A stretch of DNA of 64,000 nucleotides from positions 1,346,001-1,410,000 of the forward strand of contig NZ_CP034328.1 in assembly GCF_003940805.1 (NCBI RefSeq), given 5' to 3'. The notes beneath the pieces were generated by a model. The model ran no database searches. It had not been told where the DNA came from and saw only the letters and a program-made list of their open reading frames with translations. Numbering within the stretch: the stretch's first letter is position 1; every line of letters begins with the position of its first letter. Made by a program: the position numbers and the translations under genes. Positions 36,742 through 44,679 of this stretch are shown one piece after another. The DNA comes from Tabrizicola piscis. Its GTDB lineage: Bacteria; Pseudomonadota; Alphaproteobacteria; Rhodobacterales; Rhodobacteraceae.

Positions 36742-37485
36742 TCAGTCCTGTGATCTGTTCAAGATCCAAGCCCGGTCAATCGCAAGGACCATCGCCATCG
36801 ACTTGGCAACCAGGGCGCCATCGCCAGACCCGACGCCATCGGCCATGGCCTGATAGTGTGGTGCCTTCTGGGCGGCAAGATCTTCGACCCCGGCGGCGAT
36901 GCGCGGTGCGGTGGCCTGAACGACCCCGAACTCGACCAGCCCTGAGGCCGCGCGCAGGAAGGGGTTCTGGGTGGCCTCGCAAAGCGTGCGGTGAAATTCG
37001 AACTCAGCCAAAGCGAAGGGTTCGGCCATGCGACTGGTGGCGTTGCGCTGGTGCAGCCAGTAGACCAGCATCCGCAGCTGTTCGGCGCTGCGCCGTTCGG
37101 CCGCAAGCGCCGCTGTCTGCAACTCGATGGTTTCGCGAAGTTCGACAAAGCTTGCCAGAAAGGCGGCGTCCGGCCCGGCTTCAAGGATCCAGGCCAGCAC
37201 CTGACGGTCATAGAGATTCCACCGACTGCGCGGCAGCACCCGGGTGCCCACCTTGGCGCGCGCTTCGACCAGCCCCTTCGCCTCCAGCGTCTTCAGCGCC
37301 TCACGCAAAACGGTGCGCGAGACGCCGTAGGCGTCCATCATCTCAGCGTCGTTTGGCAGGATGGTGCCGACGGCAAAACGGCCCCCTGCGATGCCAAGGC
37401 CCACTTCGGTAATCACATATGAGTGGTAATTCCGCGCAGTTTGCCGCCCGGAGAGCAAACGCACCAAGCTCCCCGGTTCGCTCAT
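36742..37485 (-). CDS. GntR-family regulator with FCD domain
   Basis: A 247-residue FadR-subfamily regulator. The winged helix (LPNDAEMMDAYGVSRTVLREALKTLEAKGL) occupies about residues 40-80 and an all-helical FCD ligand domain follows. It is the last gene of the ytfQ-like transporter operon, one base after the yjfF stop, so it most likely controls that operon in response to the imported sugar or a sugar acid. ATG 37485 is chosen because upstream in-frame codons lie inside the permease gene. Confidence 0.9.
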   Translation of the reverse strand: MSEPGSLVRLLSGRQTARNYHSYVITEVGLGIAGGRFAVGTILPNDAEMMDAYGVSRTVLREALKTLEAKGLVEARAKVGTRVLPRSRWNLYDRQVLAWILEAGPDAAFLASFVELRETIELQTAALAAERRSAEQLRMLVYWLHQRNATSRMAEPFALAEFEFHRTLCEATQNPFLRAASGLVEFGVVQATAPRIAAGVEDLAAQKAPHYQAMADGVGSGDGALVAKSMAMVLAIDRAWILNRSQD

Positions 37486-37486
37486 G

Positions 37487-38470
37487 TCACGTCTTCCAAA
37501 GGGCCTTTCTGCCGGGCGCACGCGCCGAGGCCGAAAAGACCAGTCGCTGCAGAAGGATGAACATAAACAATAGCGCGCCGATGACAATCTTCGTCCACCA
37601 GCTGGACAAGGTGCCATCGAACACGATGTAGGTTTGCACCAGACCCTGCAGCATCACGCCGATGAAGGTGCCCGCGATAAAGCCGTATCCGCCGGTCAGA
37701 AGCGTGCCACCGATCACCACTGCGGCAATGGCGTCAAGTTCCACCCCAAGGGCGGACAGAGAATACCCGGCCGATGTGTAGAGCGAGAATACAATTCCGG
37801 CGAGCCCGGCCAGCGTCGAGGACAGCGTATAGATCAGGATCGTGGTGCGGGCGACAGGCACACCCATCAACGCGGCCGAGGTTTCATTGCCGCCAAGGGC
37901 GTAGACGTAGGACCCAAACCGGGTGCGATGCGCCAGAACCATGCAGACGGCAAAGACCGCCAGCATCACCAAGCCAATGATCGTTAGACGACCACCGCCG
38001 GGAAGCAGAATGTAGCTTTTGGAGATGGTGGTGTAGACCTCATGCGTGATCCCGATGCTGTCAGGTGACAAGACCGACGCGCCACCGCGGGCGAGGAACA
38101 TTCCGGCAAGGGTGACGATGAAGGACGGCACCTTCAGGTAGTGGATGGCCGCCCCCATGACCGCGCCGAAGGCGGCCGAGACGACCAGCGCAATCGCAAA
38201 TGCCAGCAGCGGATGCATATTCGCCCACATGATCAGCGTGGCGATCAACACGGTGGTAAACCCGATGACCGCCCCGACCGACAGGTCGATCCCGCCAGAG
38301 ATGATGACAAAGGTCATCCCCACTGCGGCAATGCCAAGAAAGGCGTTGTCGGTCAGGAAGTTGCCCAGCACCCGGGTCGACAGCATCGCCGGGAACTGCA
38401 GGATGGCAGCCAGATAGGCCAGCGCAAAAATCGCCGTGGTGGCCAGAAGCGGACGCATCGCGCGGTTCAT
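37487..38470 (-). CDS. yjfF: Sugar ABC transporter permease (YjfF-like)
   Basis: A 327-residue BPD_transp_2 permease with about ten hydrophobic segments and the motifs [28 protein letters not shown] and ALGGNETSAALMGV. It pairs with the neighbouring YtfT-like permease. The start overlaps the upstream stop in ATGA. In E. coli the YtfQRT-YjfF system imports galactofuranose; the substrate here is inferred only by similarity. Confidence 0.9.
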   Translation of the reverse strand: MNRAMRPLLATTAIFALAYLAAILQFPAMLSTRVLGNFLTDNAFLGIAAVGMTFVIISGGIDLSVGAVIGFTTVLIATLIMWANMHPLLAFAIALVVSAAFGAVMGAAIHYLKVPSFIVTLAGMFLARGGASVLSPDSIGITHEVYTTISKSYILLPGGGRLTIIGLVMLAVFAVCMVLAHRTRFGSYVYALGGNETSAALMGVPVARTTILIYTLSSTLAGLAGIVFSLYTSAGYSLSALGVELDAIAAVVIGGTLLTGGYGFIAGTFIGVMLQGLVQTYIVFDGTLSSWWTKIVIGALLFMFILLQRLVFSASARAPGRKALWKT

Positions 38471-39480
38471 GTGGACTTGCCTTTCCGAAGGGGTGCGGGG
38501 GCAAAGCGGCGCGACAGCCACTGGCTGGCCATCGGCGATTGCAGCATCAGGATCAGGATGATCACCCCGGACTTCACGACCAGATTGAACTGCGGCGAAA
38601 AGCCCGAGATCAGGATGCCCGTGTTCATCGCCTGAATGATCATGGCGCCGACCACGGCCATCGGGATCGAAAACCTGCCGCCCAGCAGCGAGGTCCCGCC
38701 AATGACCACGGCCAGAATGGCATCAAGCTCCAGCCAGAGCCCGGCGTTGTTTGCATCCGCGCCCCGAATGTCACCGGCCACGATCAGCCCCGCTGTGGCC
38801 GCGCAGAAGCCCGCGAAGGTGTAGACCAGCAGCAGCAACAGGCGGCTCGATATCCCCGCAAAGCGCGCGGCGGACCGGTTGACGCCAACCGCTTCGATCA
38901 GCAGGCCCAGCGCGGTACGGCGCACGACAAGCGTGGCGATGACCATCAGGCACAGCGCAATCACTGTCGGCATGGGCAGGCCAAGCAGGGACCCGGTGCC
39001 GATGAAGATCAGGACCGGGTCAGAGAAGGTGACGATGGACCCCTCGGTCACCAGTTGGGCAAGGCCACGCCCGGCGACCATCAGCACAAGCGTGGCGATG
39101 ATCGGCTGGATATCAAGGAACGTCACCAGCACCCCATTCCAGAGGCCGCACAAGAGGCCGACAAGCAGGGCTGCGGCCACCGCGACCATGGCGGGGGTGC
39201 CATTCGTGACCATGACCGCAGCGACGGCTCCGGCAATCGCCATGACCGCGCCGACCGACAGATCGACGCCCTTGGTGGCGATCACCGCCGTCATGCCGAT
39301 GGCCAGAATAGCGACCGGAGCCCCCCGGTTCAGCACGTCGATCAGGCTGCCGAACAGCCGACCATCCTGCCATGTGATGTCGAAGAACCCGGGGAACAGC
39401 AGCCAGTTGATGAACAGCACCGCGGCCAGCGCTGCGAATTGCGGGCGCAAGAGCGCGCCTTTCCAGTTCAGCCGCTTCAT
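38467..39480 (-). CDS. ytfT: Sugar ABC transporter permease (YtfT-like)
   Basis: A 337-residue BPD_transp_2 permease. It has KGVDLSVGAVMAIAGAVAAV, a conserved TLVLMVAGRGLAQLVT segment and multiple membrane helices. It forms the translocation pore with YjfF. Both ends overlap neighbouring genes by four bases, so the four transporter genes are translationally coupled. Confidence 0.9.
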   Translation of the reverse strand: MKRLNWKGALLRPQFAALAAVLFINWLLFPGFFDITWQDGRLFGSLIDVLNRGAPVAILAIGMTAVIATKGVDLSVGAVMAIAGAVAAVMVTNGTPAMVAVAAALLVGLLCGLWNGVLVTFLDIQPIIATLVLMVAGRGLAQLVTEGSIVTFSDPVLIFIGTGSLLGLPMPTVIALCLMVIATLVVRRTALGLLIEAVGVNRSAARFAGISSRLLLLLVYTFAGFCAATAGLIVAGDIRGADANNAGLWLELDAILAVVIGGTSLLGGRFSIPMAVVGAMIIQAMNTGILISGFSPQFNLVVKSGVIILILMLQSPMASQWLSRRFAPAPLRKGKST

Positions 39481-41003
39481 GCCGCACCCTCGCCCACGCC
39501 GGTGTTTGCCGCGATTGCCGCAACGATGACGGACGGGGCGATGTCTTCGCCCTTCAGTTCGGCCACCATCTCTCGGTCCCGCATCACCACTACACGGTTG
39601 GAATAGGCGACAACTTCATCAAGTTCGGACGAGATCACCAGCAACGCCAACCCTTCCTCGCGCAGCCGGGTGATCGTGCGGACAATTTCCGCATGCGCGC
39701 CTACGTCAATACCGCGCGTCGGTTCATCGAGGATCAGGAACGACGGGTCGATCGCCAGCCAGCGCGCAAGGATGACCTTTTGCTGGTTGCCCCCCGACAG
39801 CAGCTTGACCGGCATGTCATGGTTGGCGGCGCGGATGTCCAGATCTTCGGCATAGCGCCCGGCGATTTCATCCTGTTCATCCCGGGTCAGGGCCCGGAAC
39901 CATCCCAGCTTCGCCTGAAGCGCGATGATGATGTTTTCGCGCACCGAAAGGTCGCCAAAGATCCCGTCCAGCTTGCGATCCTCGGGACAGAAGCCAAAGC
40001 CCGCCGCCACGGCCTGAACCGGGTTGCGGATCGTCACGGTCTTGCCGCCGATGTTGACCTCACCGCTGTCAGACGGATCGACCCCGAACATCAGTCGGGC
40101 CATCTCGGTCCGCCCCGAGCCAAGAAGGCCTGCAACACCCACCACCTCGCCCTCGTGCAGGGTCAGGGTGAAGGGGGCCACGCGTCCCACCCGGCCAACA
40201 TTGCGAAACTCGACCCGGGTTGGACCCTGAACGCTTTCGGCGATGCCGATGGCGCGATGGTCATGGGCAAGGTCCTTGCCCAGCATCATCCGGACCACTT
40301 CGGTTGCGGTAAGCTGCGACAAGGCCTTAGTGCCGATCAGCCGACCATTGCGCAGGATTGTCACCCGGTCGGCAATCGCAAAGACCTGATCCAGAAAATG
40401 CGTGATGAAGATGATCGCAAGGCCGCGTTCCTTCAGGCGGGCGACCACCTGAAACATCTTTTCCACTTCATTGGCATCAAGGCTGGCGGTGGGTTCGTCC
40501 AGCACAAGGACCTTGCCCGAAAGCTCCACGGCACGGGCGATGGCGACGATCTGCTGGACGGCGACCGAGTAGCTGCCCAACTCGGCCCGCACATCGATTT
40601 CCAGACCATAGGTCGCAAGAAGTTCGCGCGCGCGGCGGTCGATCAGCTTGCGTTGCACAATGCCAAAGCGGGTGGGCTGGTGGCCCAGAAACAGGTTCTC
40701 GGCCACCGAACGGTTGGGCAGCAGGTTCACCTCCTGGTAGACCGTGCCGATACCGTGGCCTTGGGCGTGCAGGGGATCGTTGAACCGCAACGGTTGCCCA
40801 TCCAGCAGAATCTCGCCCCCATCGGGCTGGTATGCCCCGGTCAGGATCTTGATGAGGGTGGATTTCCCCGCCCCGTTTTCGCCAAGCAGGGCATGCACTT
40901 CGCCGGCGTGCACCGCAAAATCGACCGCGTCCAAAGCCCGGTGCTGGCCAAAGATCTTGACGATCCCACGCGCCTCGACCACGGGCGCATCCCCTGATGC
41001 CAT
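39477..41003 (-). CDS. ytfR: Sugar ABC transporter ATPase (YtfR-like)
   Basis: A 508-residue tandem ABC ATPase. Domain one has GENGAGKST and the sequence VLDEPTASLDANE; domain two has [18 protein letters not shown] and [10 protein letters not shown]. This is the arrangement of YtfR/RbsA-type ATPases. ATG 41003 follows a 103-base spacer after the binding-protein gene, which carries a strong hairpin. Confidence 0.92.
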   Translation of the reverse strand: MASGDAPVVEARGIVKIFGQHRALDAVDFAVHAGEVHALLGENGAGKSTLIKILTGAYQPDGGEILLDGQPLRFNDPLHAQGHGIGTVYQEVNLLPNRSVAENLFLGHQPTRFGIVQRKLIDRRARELLATYGLEIDVRAELGSYSVAVQQIVAIARAVELSGKVLVLDEPTASLDANEVEKMFQVVARLKERGLAIIFITHFLDQVFAIADRVTILRNGRLIGTKALSQLTATEVVRMMLGKDLAHDHRAIGIAESVQGPTRVEFRNVGRVGRVAPFTLTLHEGEVVGVAGLLGSGRTEMARLMFGVDPSDSGEVNIGGKTVTIRNPVQAVAAGFGFCPEDRKLDGIFGDLSVRENIIIALQAKLGWFRALTRDEQDEIAGRYAEDLDIRAANHDMPVKLLSGGNQQKVILARWLAIDPSFLILDEPTRGIDVGAHAEIVRTITRLREEGLALLVISSELDEVVAYSNRVVVMRDREMVAELKGEDIAPSVIVAAIAANTGVGEGAA

Positions 41004-41062
41004 GCCGATCCCCTTTATCCCTGCCTGCCACTGTTCCGCTTTTGACCGCCACATGCAATTTC

Positions 41063-41088
41063 TGTCGGCCGGGTTGCCCCGGCCGACA
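41063..41088 (-). terminator. Intercistronic hairpin after the YtfQ-like gene
   Basis: TGTCGGCCGGG pairs with CCCGGCCGACA around a short loop, 18 bases downstream of the binding-protein stop codon. No T-run follows on the minus strand. It likely sets a higher binding-protein level relative to the rest of the operon. Confidence 0.65.
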
Positions 41089-41106
41089 GACGTGGCGGGA
41101 GGAAAC

Positions 41107-42078
41107 TTAGTAGCCCAGACCCTTGCGGCGGTCATACTCGCCCTGCGGATCGTCGGCAGGTGTGTAAAGCTTGGATTCGGTGATGATGAACTTTTCCGGG
41201 ACGGTCCCGGCATTCAGGTAGGCGTCCAATGCGGCAAAGGCCGGGCCTGCCATGTTGGGGGTCAATTCCACCGTCGCGTTCGCCTCGCCCGCGACCATGG
41301 CGGCGAAGATGTCTGGCACGGCATCAATCGAAACGACCAGAATGTCGCTGCCCGGCTTCAGGCCCGCATCCTTGATCGCCTGGATCGCGCCGACGGCCAT
41401 GTCATCGTTGTGCGCATAAACCGCACAGATGTTGGCCCCGCCGCCTTCGGCCTTGAGGAAGCCCTCCATCACCTCTTTGCCCTTCGAGCGGGTGAAATCG
41501 CCGGTCTGGCTGCGGATGATGGCAAGATTGGCCGCGCCAGCGATGCCTTCCTCGAAGCCCTGCTTGCGGTTGATGGCTGGCGACGATCCAACCGTTCCCT
41601 GAAGTTCGACCACGTTGCACTGCCGGTCGCCCACTTCGGCCACCAGCCATTCACCGGCCACGCGACCTTCCTTGACCTGATCCGACGCGACTGAGGTCAG
41701 GTACAGGTCTTCCGGGGCGTCAATTCCACGGTCAAGCAGCACGACCGGGATGTTCGCCTCTTTCGCTTCGGTCAGCACCTCTTCCCAACCGGTCGCCACG
41801 ACCGGGGCCACCAGAATGGCGTCCACGCCCTGTGCAATGAAGCCGCGGATCGCCTTGATCTGGTTTTCCTGCTTTTGCTGGGCGTCGGCGAACTTGAGGT
41901 CGATCCCCAGTTTCTCCGCCTCGGCCTTGGTGACCGAGGTTTCTGCGGCCCGCCAACCGGATTCTGACCCGATCTGCGAAAAGCCGATGACCTTGCCCGA
42001 CAGACCCTCGGCATAGGAGGCCGAGGACAACAGTGCTCCGATGCCCGCGGCCAGCGCGAGCGTCTTGATGATTTTCAT
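41107..42078 (-). CDS. ytfQ: Periplasmic sugar-binding protein (YtfQ-like)
   Basis: A 323-residue type I binding protein with a Sec signal peptide (cleavage near SYA/EGL). The mature sequence follows YtfQ: IGFSQIGSESGWRAAETSV near the N-terminus, VVLLDRGID in the middle and the C-terminal KLYTPADDPQGEY. A GGGAGG ribosome site precedes ATG 42078. It captures a hexose, galactofuranose in the E. coli relative, for YtfR-YtfT-YjfF. Confidence 0.92.
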   Translation of the reverse strand: MKIIKTLALAAGIGALLSSASYAEGLSGKVIGFSQIGSESGWRAAETSVTKAEAEKLGIDLKFADAQQKQENQIKAIRGFIAQGVDAILVAPVVATGWEEVLTEAKEANIPVVLLDRGIDAPEDLYLTSVASDQVKEGRVAGEWLVAEVGDRQCNVVELQGTVGSSPAINRKQGFEEGIAGAANLAIIRSQTGDFTRSKGKEVMEGFLKAEGGGANICAVYAHNDDMAVGAIQAIKDAGLKPGSDILVVSIDAVPDIFAAMVAGEANATVELTPNMAGPAFAALDAYLNAGTVPEKFIITESKLYTPADDPQGEYDRRKGLGY

Positions 42079-42437
42079 GATTCCTCCCAAGGATTTTGCG
42101 GAAGGCGTCTCCACTCGCCGACCTTCGACAACGGTAGCAAAAGTAATACTATATGTAAAATGCGAATGTGTGGTGTCCGCCATCCAGAGCTTGGCTGCAA
42201 ACATATGAAGAATATAGATTTTCTTTTAATTTGTGCTTGCTGCGCTGCGGCTTGCGCGCGCTGCGGCGCGGCGCAACTGTCCTTGGCAGGCAGCTTGCTG
42301 GACGTTTTTCAAGGGCAACTCGGCTACCGGGAATCGCCCCTTAAGGTGCATTCCTGGGGGCCGATCCCCCCAAGAATGCATTTGGCCCCGATGTTGCCAT
42401 CGGGGCCCGAGGTTTTGCATGGGCGCATCGCCGCAAC
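42079..42437. other. Structured 359-base intergenic region between ytfQ and the DUF1328 gene
   Basis: No supportable protein gene. The part near ytfQ is AT-rich (AATACTATATGTAAAA around 42139) and probably holds its promoter and GntR operator. Around 42205-42230 there is an AT-rich stretch, then a GC-rich run. Two strong hairpins follow: 42347-42380 (TGCATTC..TGGGGG with one mismatch) and 42384-42407 (GGCCCCGATG/CATCGGGGCC). The second could terminate the DUF1328 transcript. Confidence 0.5.
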
Positions 42438-42611
42438 TTACAGCGGCGGGCGGCCCCGGACGGCGCGCGCGATCAGCGCCACGACAAAGAGGACGATGAA
42501 GACAAAGAACAGGATCTGCGCAATGCCTGCCGAGGTCCCGGCGATACCGCCAAAGCCAAGTGCAGCAGCGACAAGCGCGATCACAAGAAATGTTACGGCC
42601 CAACCCAACAT
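42438..42611 (-). CDS. DUF1328 (YtjA family) small membrane protein
   Basis: A 57-residue protein with two hydrophobic helices ([20 protein letters not shown] and [18 protein letters not shown]) and a basic RAVRGRPP tail. This is the complete length and pattern of the DUF1328/UPF0391 family of stress-associated inner-membrane peptides. An AAGGAG site precedes the ATG. A near-match EcfG promoter lies 54 bases upstream, placing it in the stress island. Confidence 0.88.
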   Translation of the reverse strand: MLGWAVTFLVIALVAAALGFGGIAGTSAGIAQILFFVFIVLFVVALIARAVRGRPPL

Positions 42612-42664
42612 GGGGGTCTCCTTTTTCCAAGTGGAGTTTTCAGTCGATCTTCAGATGCAGAACC

Positions 42665-42689
42665 AACCCGTTGATCGACGATCAGTTCC
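42665..42689 (-). promoter_or_regulatory. Near-match EcfG promoter before the DUF1328 gene
   Basis: On the minus strand GGAAC, a 16-base spacer and GGTT (consensus CGTT, one mismatch). The -10 element lies 54 bases before the start codon. Support comes from the exact matches at neighbouring stress genes. Confidence 0.5.
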
Positions 42690-42717
42690 AGCAGTGCGCG
42701 AAAAAAGATAGGTAACG

Positions 42718-42744
42718 AAAAAGGCGCGTCCGAAGACGCGCCTT
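42718..42744 (-). terminator. Rho-independent terminator of the csbD gene
   Basis: AAGGCGCGTC and GACGCGCCTT form a perfect ten-base stem with a four-base loop, followed on the minus strand by TTTTTCG. It lies 28 bases after the csbD-like stop codon. Confidence 0.88.
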
Positions 42745-42772
42745 TCCATGGGTCACAGATACCTGCGAGGGA

Positions 42773-42970
42773 TCAGAGCCGTTCGAACCAGGCATCCACC
42801 TCACGCTCGGCGTCATTCTTCGCCTTGCCGTACTTTTCCTGCACGAGGCCGACCATCTGGTCCCGCTTGCCGGCAACCCGATCGAACTCGTCGTCGGTGA
42901 TGTCGCCCCAGGTTTCCAGGGCCTTGCCCTTGTACTGCTTCCATTTGCCTTCGACTTGGTCCCAGTTCAT
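42773..42970 (-). CDS. CsbD-family stress protein
   Basis: A 65-residue hydrophilic protein matching the full CsbD family: MNWDQVEGKWKQYKGKA at the start, GDITDDEFDRVAGKRDQMVG in the middle and an acidic C-terminus. CsbD proteins are abundant general-stress proteins of unknown biochemical role. An AAGGAGA site precedes the ATG, an exact EcfG promoter lies upstream and a strong terminator follows, so it is a one-gene stress unit. Confidence 0.95.
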   Translation of the reverse strand: MNWDQVEGKWKQYKGKALETWGDITDDEFDRVAGKRDQMVGLVQEKYGKAKNDAEREVDAWFERL

Positions 42971-43020
42971 GGCAGTCTCCTTTGAAAACTTCGACGCTGT
43001 GTTGCGCCAGACAAGGTGAC

Positions 43021-43045
43021 AACGCCCACCGGCAGAAACGGTTCC
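43021..43045 (-). promoter_or_regulatory. EcfG promoter of the csbD gene
   Basis: Minus strand GGAAC-N16-CGTT, an exact match to the alphaproteobacterial EcfG consensus. The -10 element ends 51 bases before the start codon at 42970. Confidence 0.85.
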
Positions 43046-43058
43046 AAAGAAAGCGGGA

Positions 43059-44618
43059 TCAGACGAATTCAGGCGGCAGGATCGGCAGTTCCCGGCCAAA
43101 GGCTTCGGCGGCGGCAAAGTCATGCGGCAAGAGAAAGCCGCGCCGTTGGCTTGGCGGCTTTCCGGCGTTCTGCCATGCCAATTGCGCCCAGACTTTTGCT
43201 GCTGTCGCATCCTCGAAGGCGTCAGGCCCGATGTCAGCGGGAAGCCAATGGGCCATCGTTCGGTAGCGCAGCTCGATCACATCGTTCTTGGCAGAAAGGT
43301 AGACGCCTGCTTCAGTGTCCCAGCGCAGGCTTCGCCCATTCAGATTGGCTGATGACACAATTGCCGCGTCCTGATCAAAGACTGAAACCTTGGAATGGAC
43401 ATAGACGAGTGGCGCTCCGTGCAGCGTACTGCGCCCGTTCGCGTCGTCCTTGCCGTCGGGAAGGGCTGGGCGTGGTTGCGCTGGCGAACCCACGAACAGT
43501 CGCGATCCGAAAGCCTTTCGAATGATGCGCAGGGAGCGGGCCTGCATCGCTTCGCCATAGCGGGCATCCAGCGCCTTCTTGCCTTCGAACGCCACATCAT
43601 CGGGTGCTGCGGGAAGAATCAGGATCAGGTTCAGTCCCGGGGACCGCCGCGCTGCTTCTGCAAGGACACGGGCCAATCGGACATCCCTGAAATACTGGCT
43701 TTCCATGTAGATCAGCTGGCGCGAGCGTTGCGCCAATATCCGATGCGCTGTCTGCAGTTCAGAGATAAAGGGCTTCGGCCCGAAGTTCCAAAGGCTGTGC
43801 CGGCTTGGCAGCGACAAGGTGCGAAGCAGACGACGCGTCTTTGTCGGCTGTTTGCGCCCCTCGATCACGTCTTGAAACGTTTCCAGATGGTCCTGGGCTT
43901 CGGCAACCACAGGCCCCTCGATCATCAACTGGACATCATGCCATGTCTGATCACCGGCCCGGCGATGGTTCGGCGTGTCATAGCGCCGTTCGTTCAGGTC
44001 CAGACCGCCAATATACAAAAGCCGCCGGTCGATCACTGCCAGCTTCTGATGATGGACGACCGGGAACAGTCTGGGCAGCGACCACAAGCGGATGCCAACC
44101 GTGCCATCCTTACGCAGGCGCAGGTTCCTGACCGCGCCGTCCATGTCACGTAGCGCCGCCGCACGATGGTCGGGCGCCAGATTGTTGAGCCACCCCGACA
44201 GTCTGAAAAGCTTTTTCATGACGTAGGGCCAGATACACAGCCGAACCAAAGCGCCAGTTTCTGCCGGGTGGCACGGGCGCAGGATCTTCAACTTCGCCCC
44301 AGGGTTCGCCACCGCTGCCGCCGCGCTGAACAAACGCAGATGACGTGTTGCTGCGCGGTGCATTTCTGCCCGCGCGATTGGATCGACGTCGCTGATCACC
44401 ACATTCAGCGCTACACCCTTGTTCAAGACATGCACGATCAGATCGAACCACGTCTTGCCGATCGCCAAAGCTTCGGGCGACCGCAGGCGGGTTTGCAGGT
44501 CAAAGACCATGAAACTTGCCCATATCTCGGTTTGCGCGGCCAGAAAGGCACGTTCCAGCGCAGGGTAGGCTTCAGATGCGGTCAGAAGAATGCGGACTGA
44601 CCGGCGGGAATGGGGCAT
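43059..44618 (-). CDS. Phospholipase D-family protein (cardiolipin synthase-like)
   Basis: A 519-residue protein with two HKD motifs: HHQKLAVIDRRLLYIGG in the middle and HSKVSVFDQDAAIVSSANLNGRS near the C-terminus. It lacks the N-terminal transmembrane helices of ClsA, so it resembles soluble or peripheral PLD-type phospholipid-processing enzymes. It may form or remodel phospholipids under stress. ATG 44618 leaves a 41-base gap after the kinase gene; a longer in-frame start at 44681 would overlap the kinase. An exact EcfG promoter lies within the end of the kinase gene, so it can be expressed independently. Confidence 0.85.
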   Translation of the reverse strand: MPHSRRSVRILLTASEAYPALERAFLAAQTEIWASFMVFDLQTRLRSPEALAIGKTWFDLIVHVLNKGVALNVVISDVDPIARAEMHRAATRHLRLFSAAAAVANPGAKLKILRPCHPAETGALVRLCIWPYVMKKLFRLSGWLNNLAPDHRAAALRDMDGAVRNLRLRKDGTVGIRLWSLPRLFPVVHHQKLAVIDRRLLYIGGLDLNERRYDTPNHRRAGDQTWHDVQLMIEGPVVAEAQDHLETFQDVIEGRKQPTKTRRLLRTLSLPSRHSLWNFGPKPFISELQTAHRILAQRSRQLIYMESQYFRDVRLARVLAEAARRSPGLNLILILPAAPDDVAFEGKKALDARYGEAMQARSLRIIRKAFGSRLFVGSPAQPRPALPDGKDDANGRSTLHGAPLVYVHSKVSVFDQDAAIVSSANLNGRSLRWDTEAGVYLSAKNDVIELRYRTMAHWLPADIGPDAFEDATAAKVWAQLAWQNAGKPPSQRRGFLLPHDFAAAEAFGRELPILPPEFV

Positions 44619-44654
44619 GAGCAGTCCCTGGGCGCTGTTGATGGACAAGGGCTC

Positions 44655-44679
44655 AACGCCTAGTCCTTGGTTTCGTTCC
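44655..44679 (-). promoter_or_regulatory. EcfG promoter at the 3' end of the kinase gene, for the PLD-family gene
   Basis: Minus strand GGAAC-N16-CGTT, an exact consensus. The -35 lies in the last kinase codons and the -10 just past its stop codon, 36 bases before the PLD-family start at 44618. Confidence 0.75.

Noticed and set aside
42226..42630. Minus-strand 134-codon frame around the DUF1328 gene
   Set aside because: Out of frame with the DUF1328 gene, which has family match, length and ribosome site.
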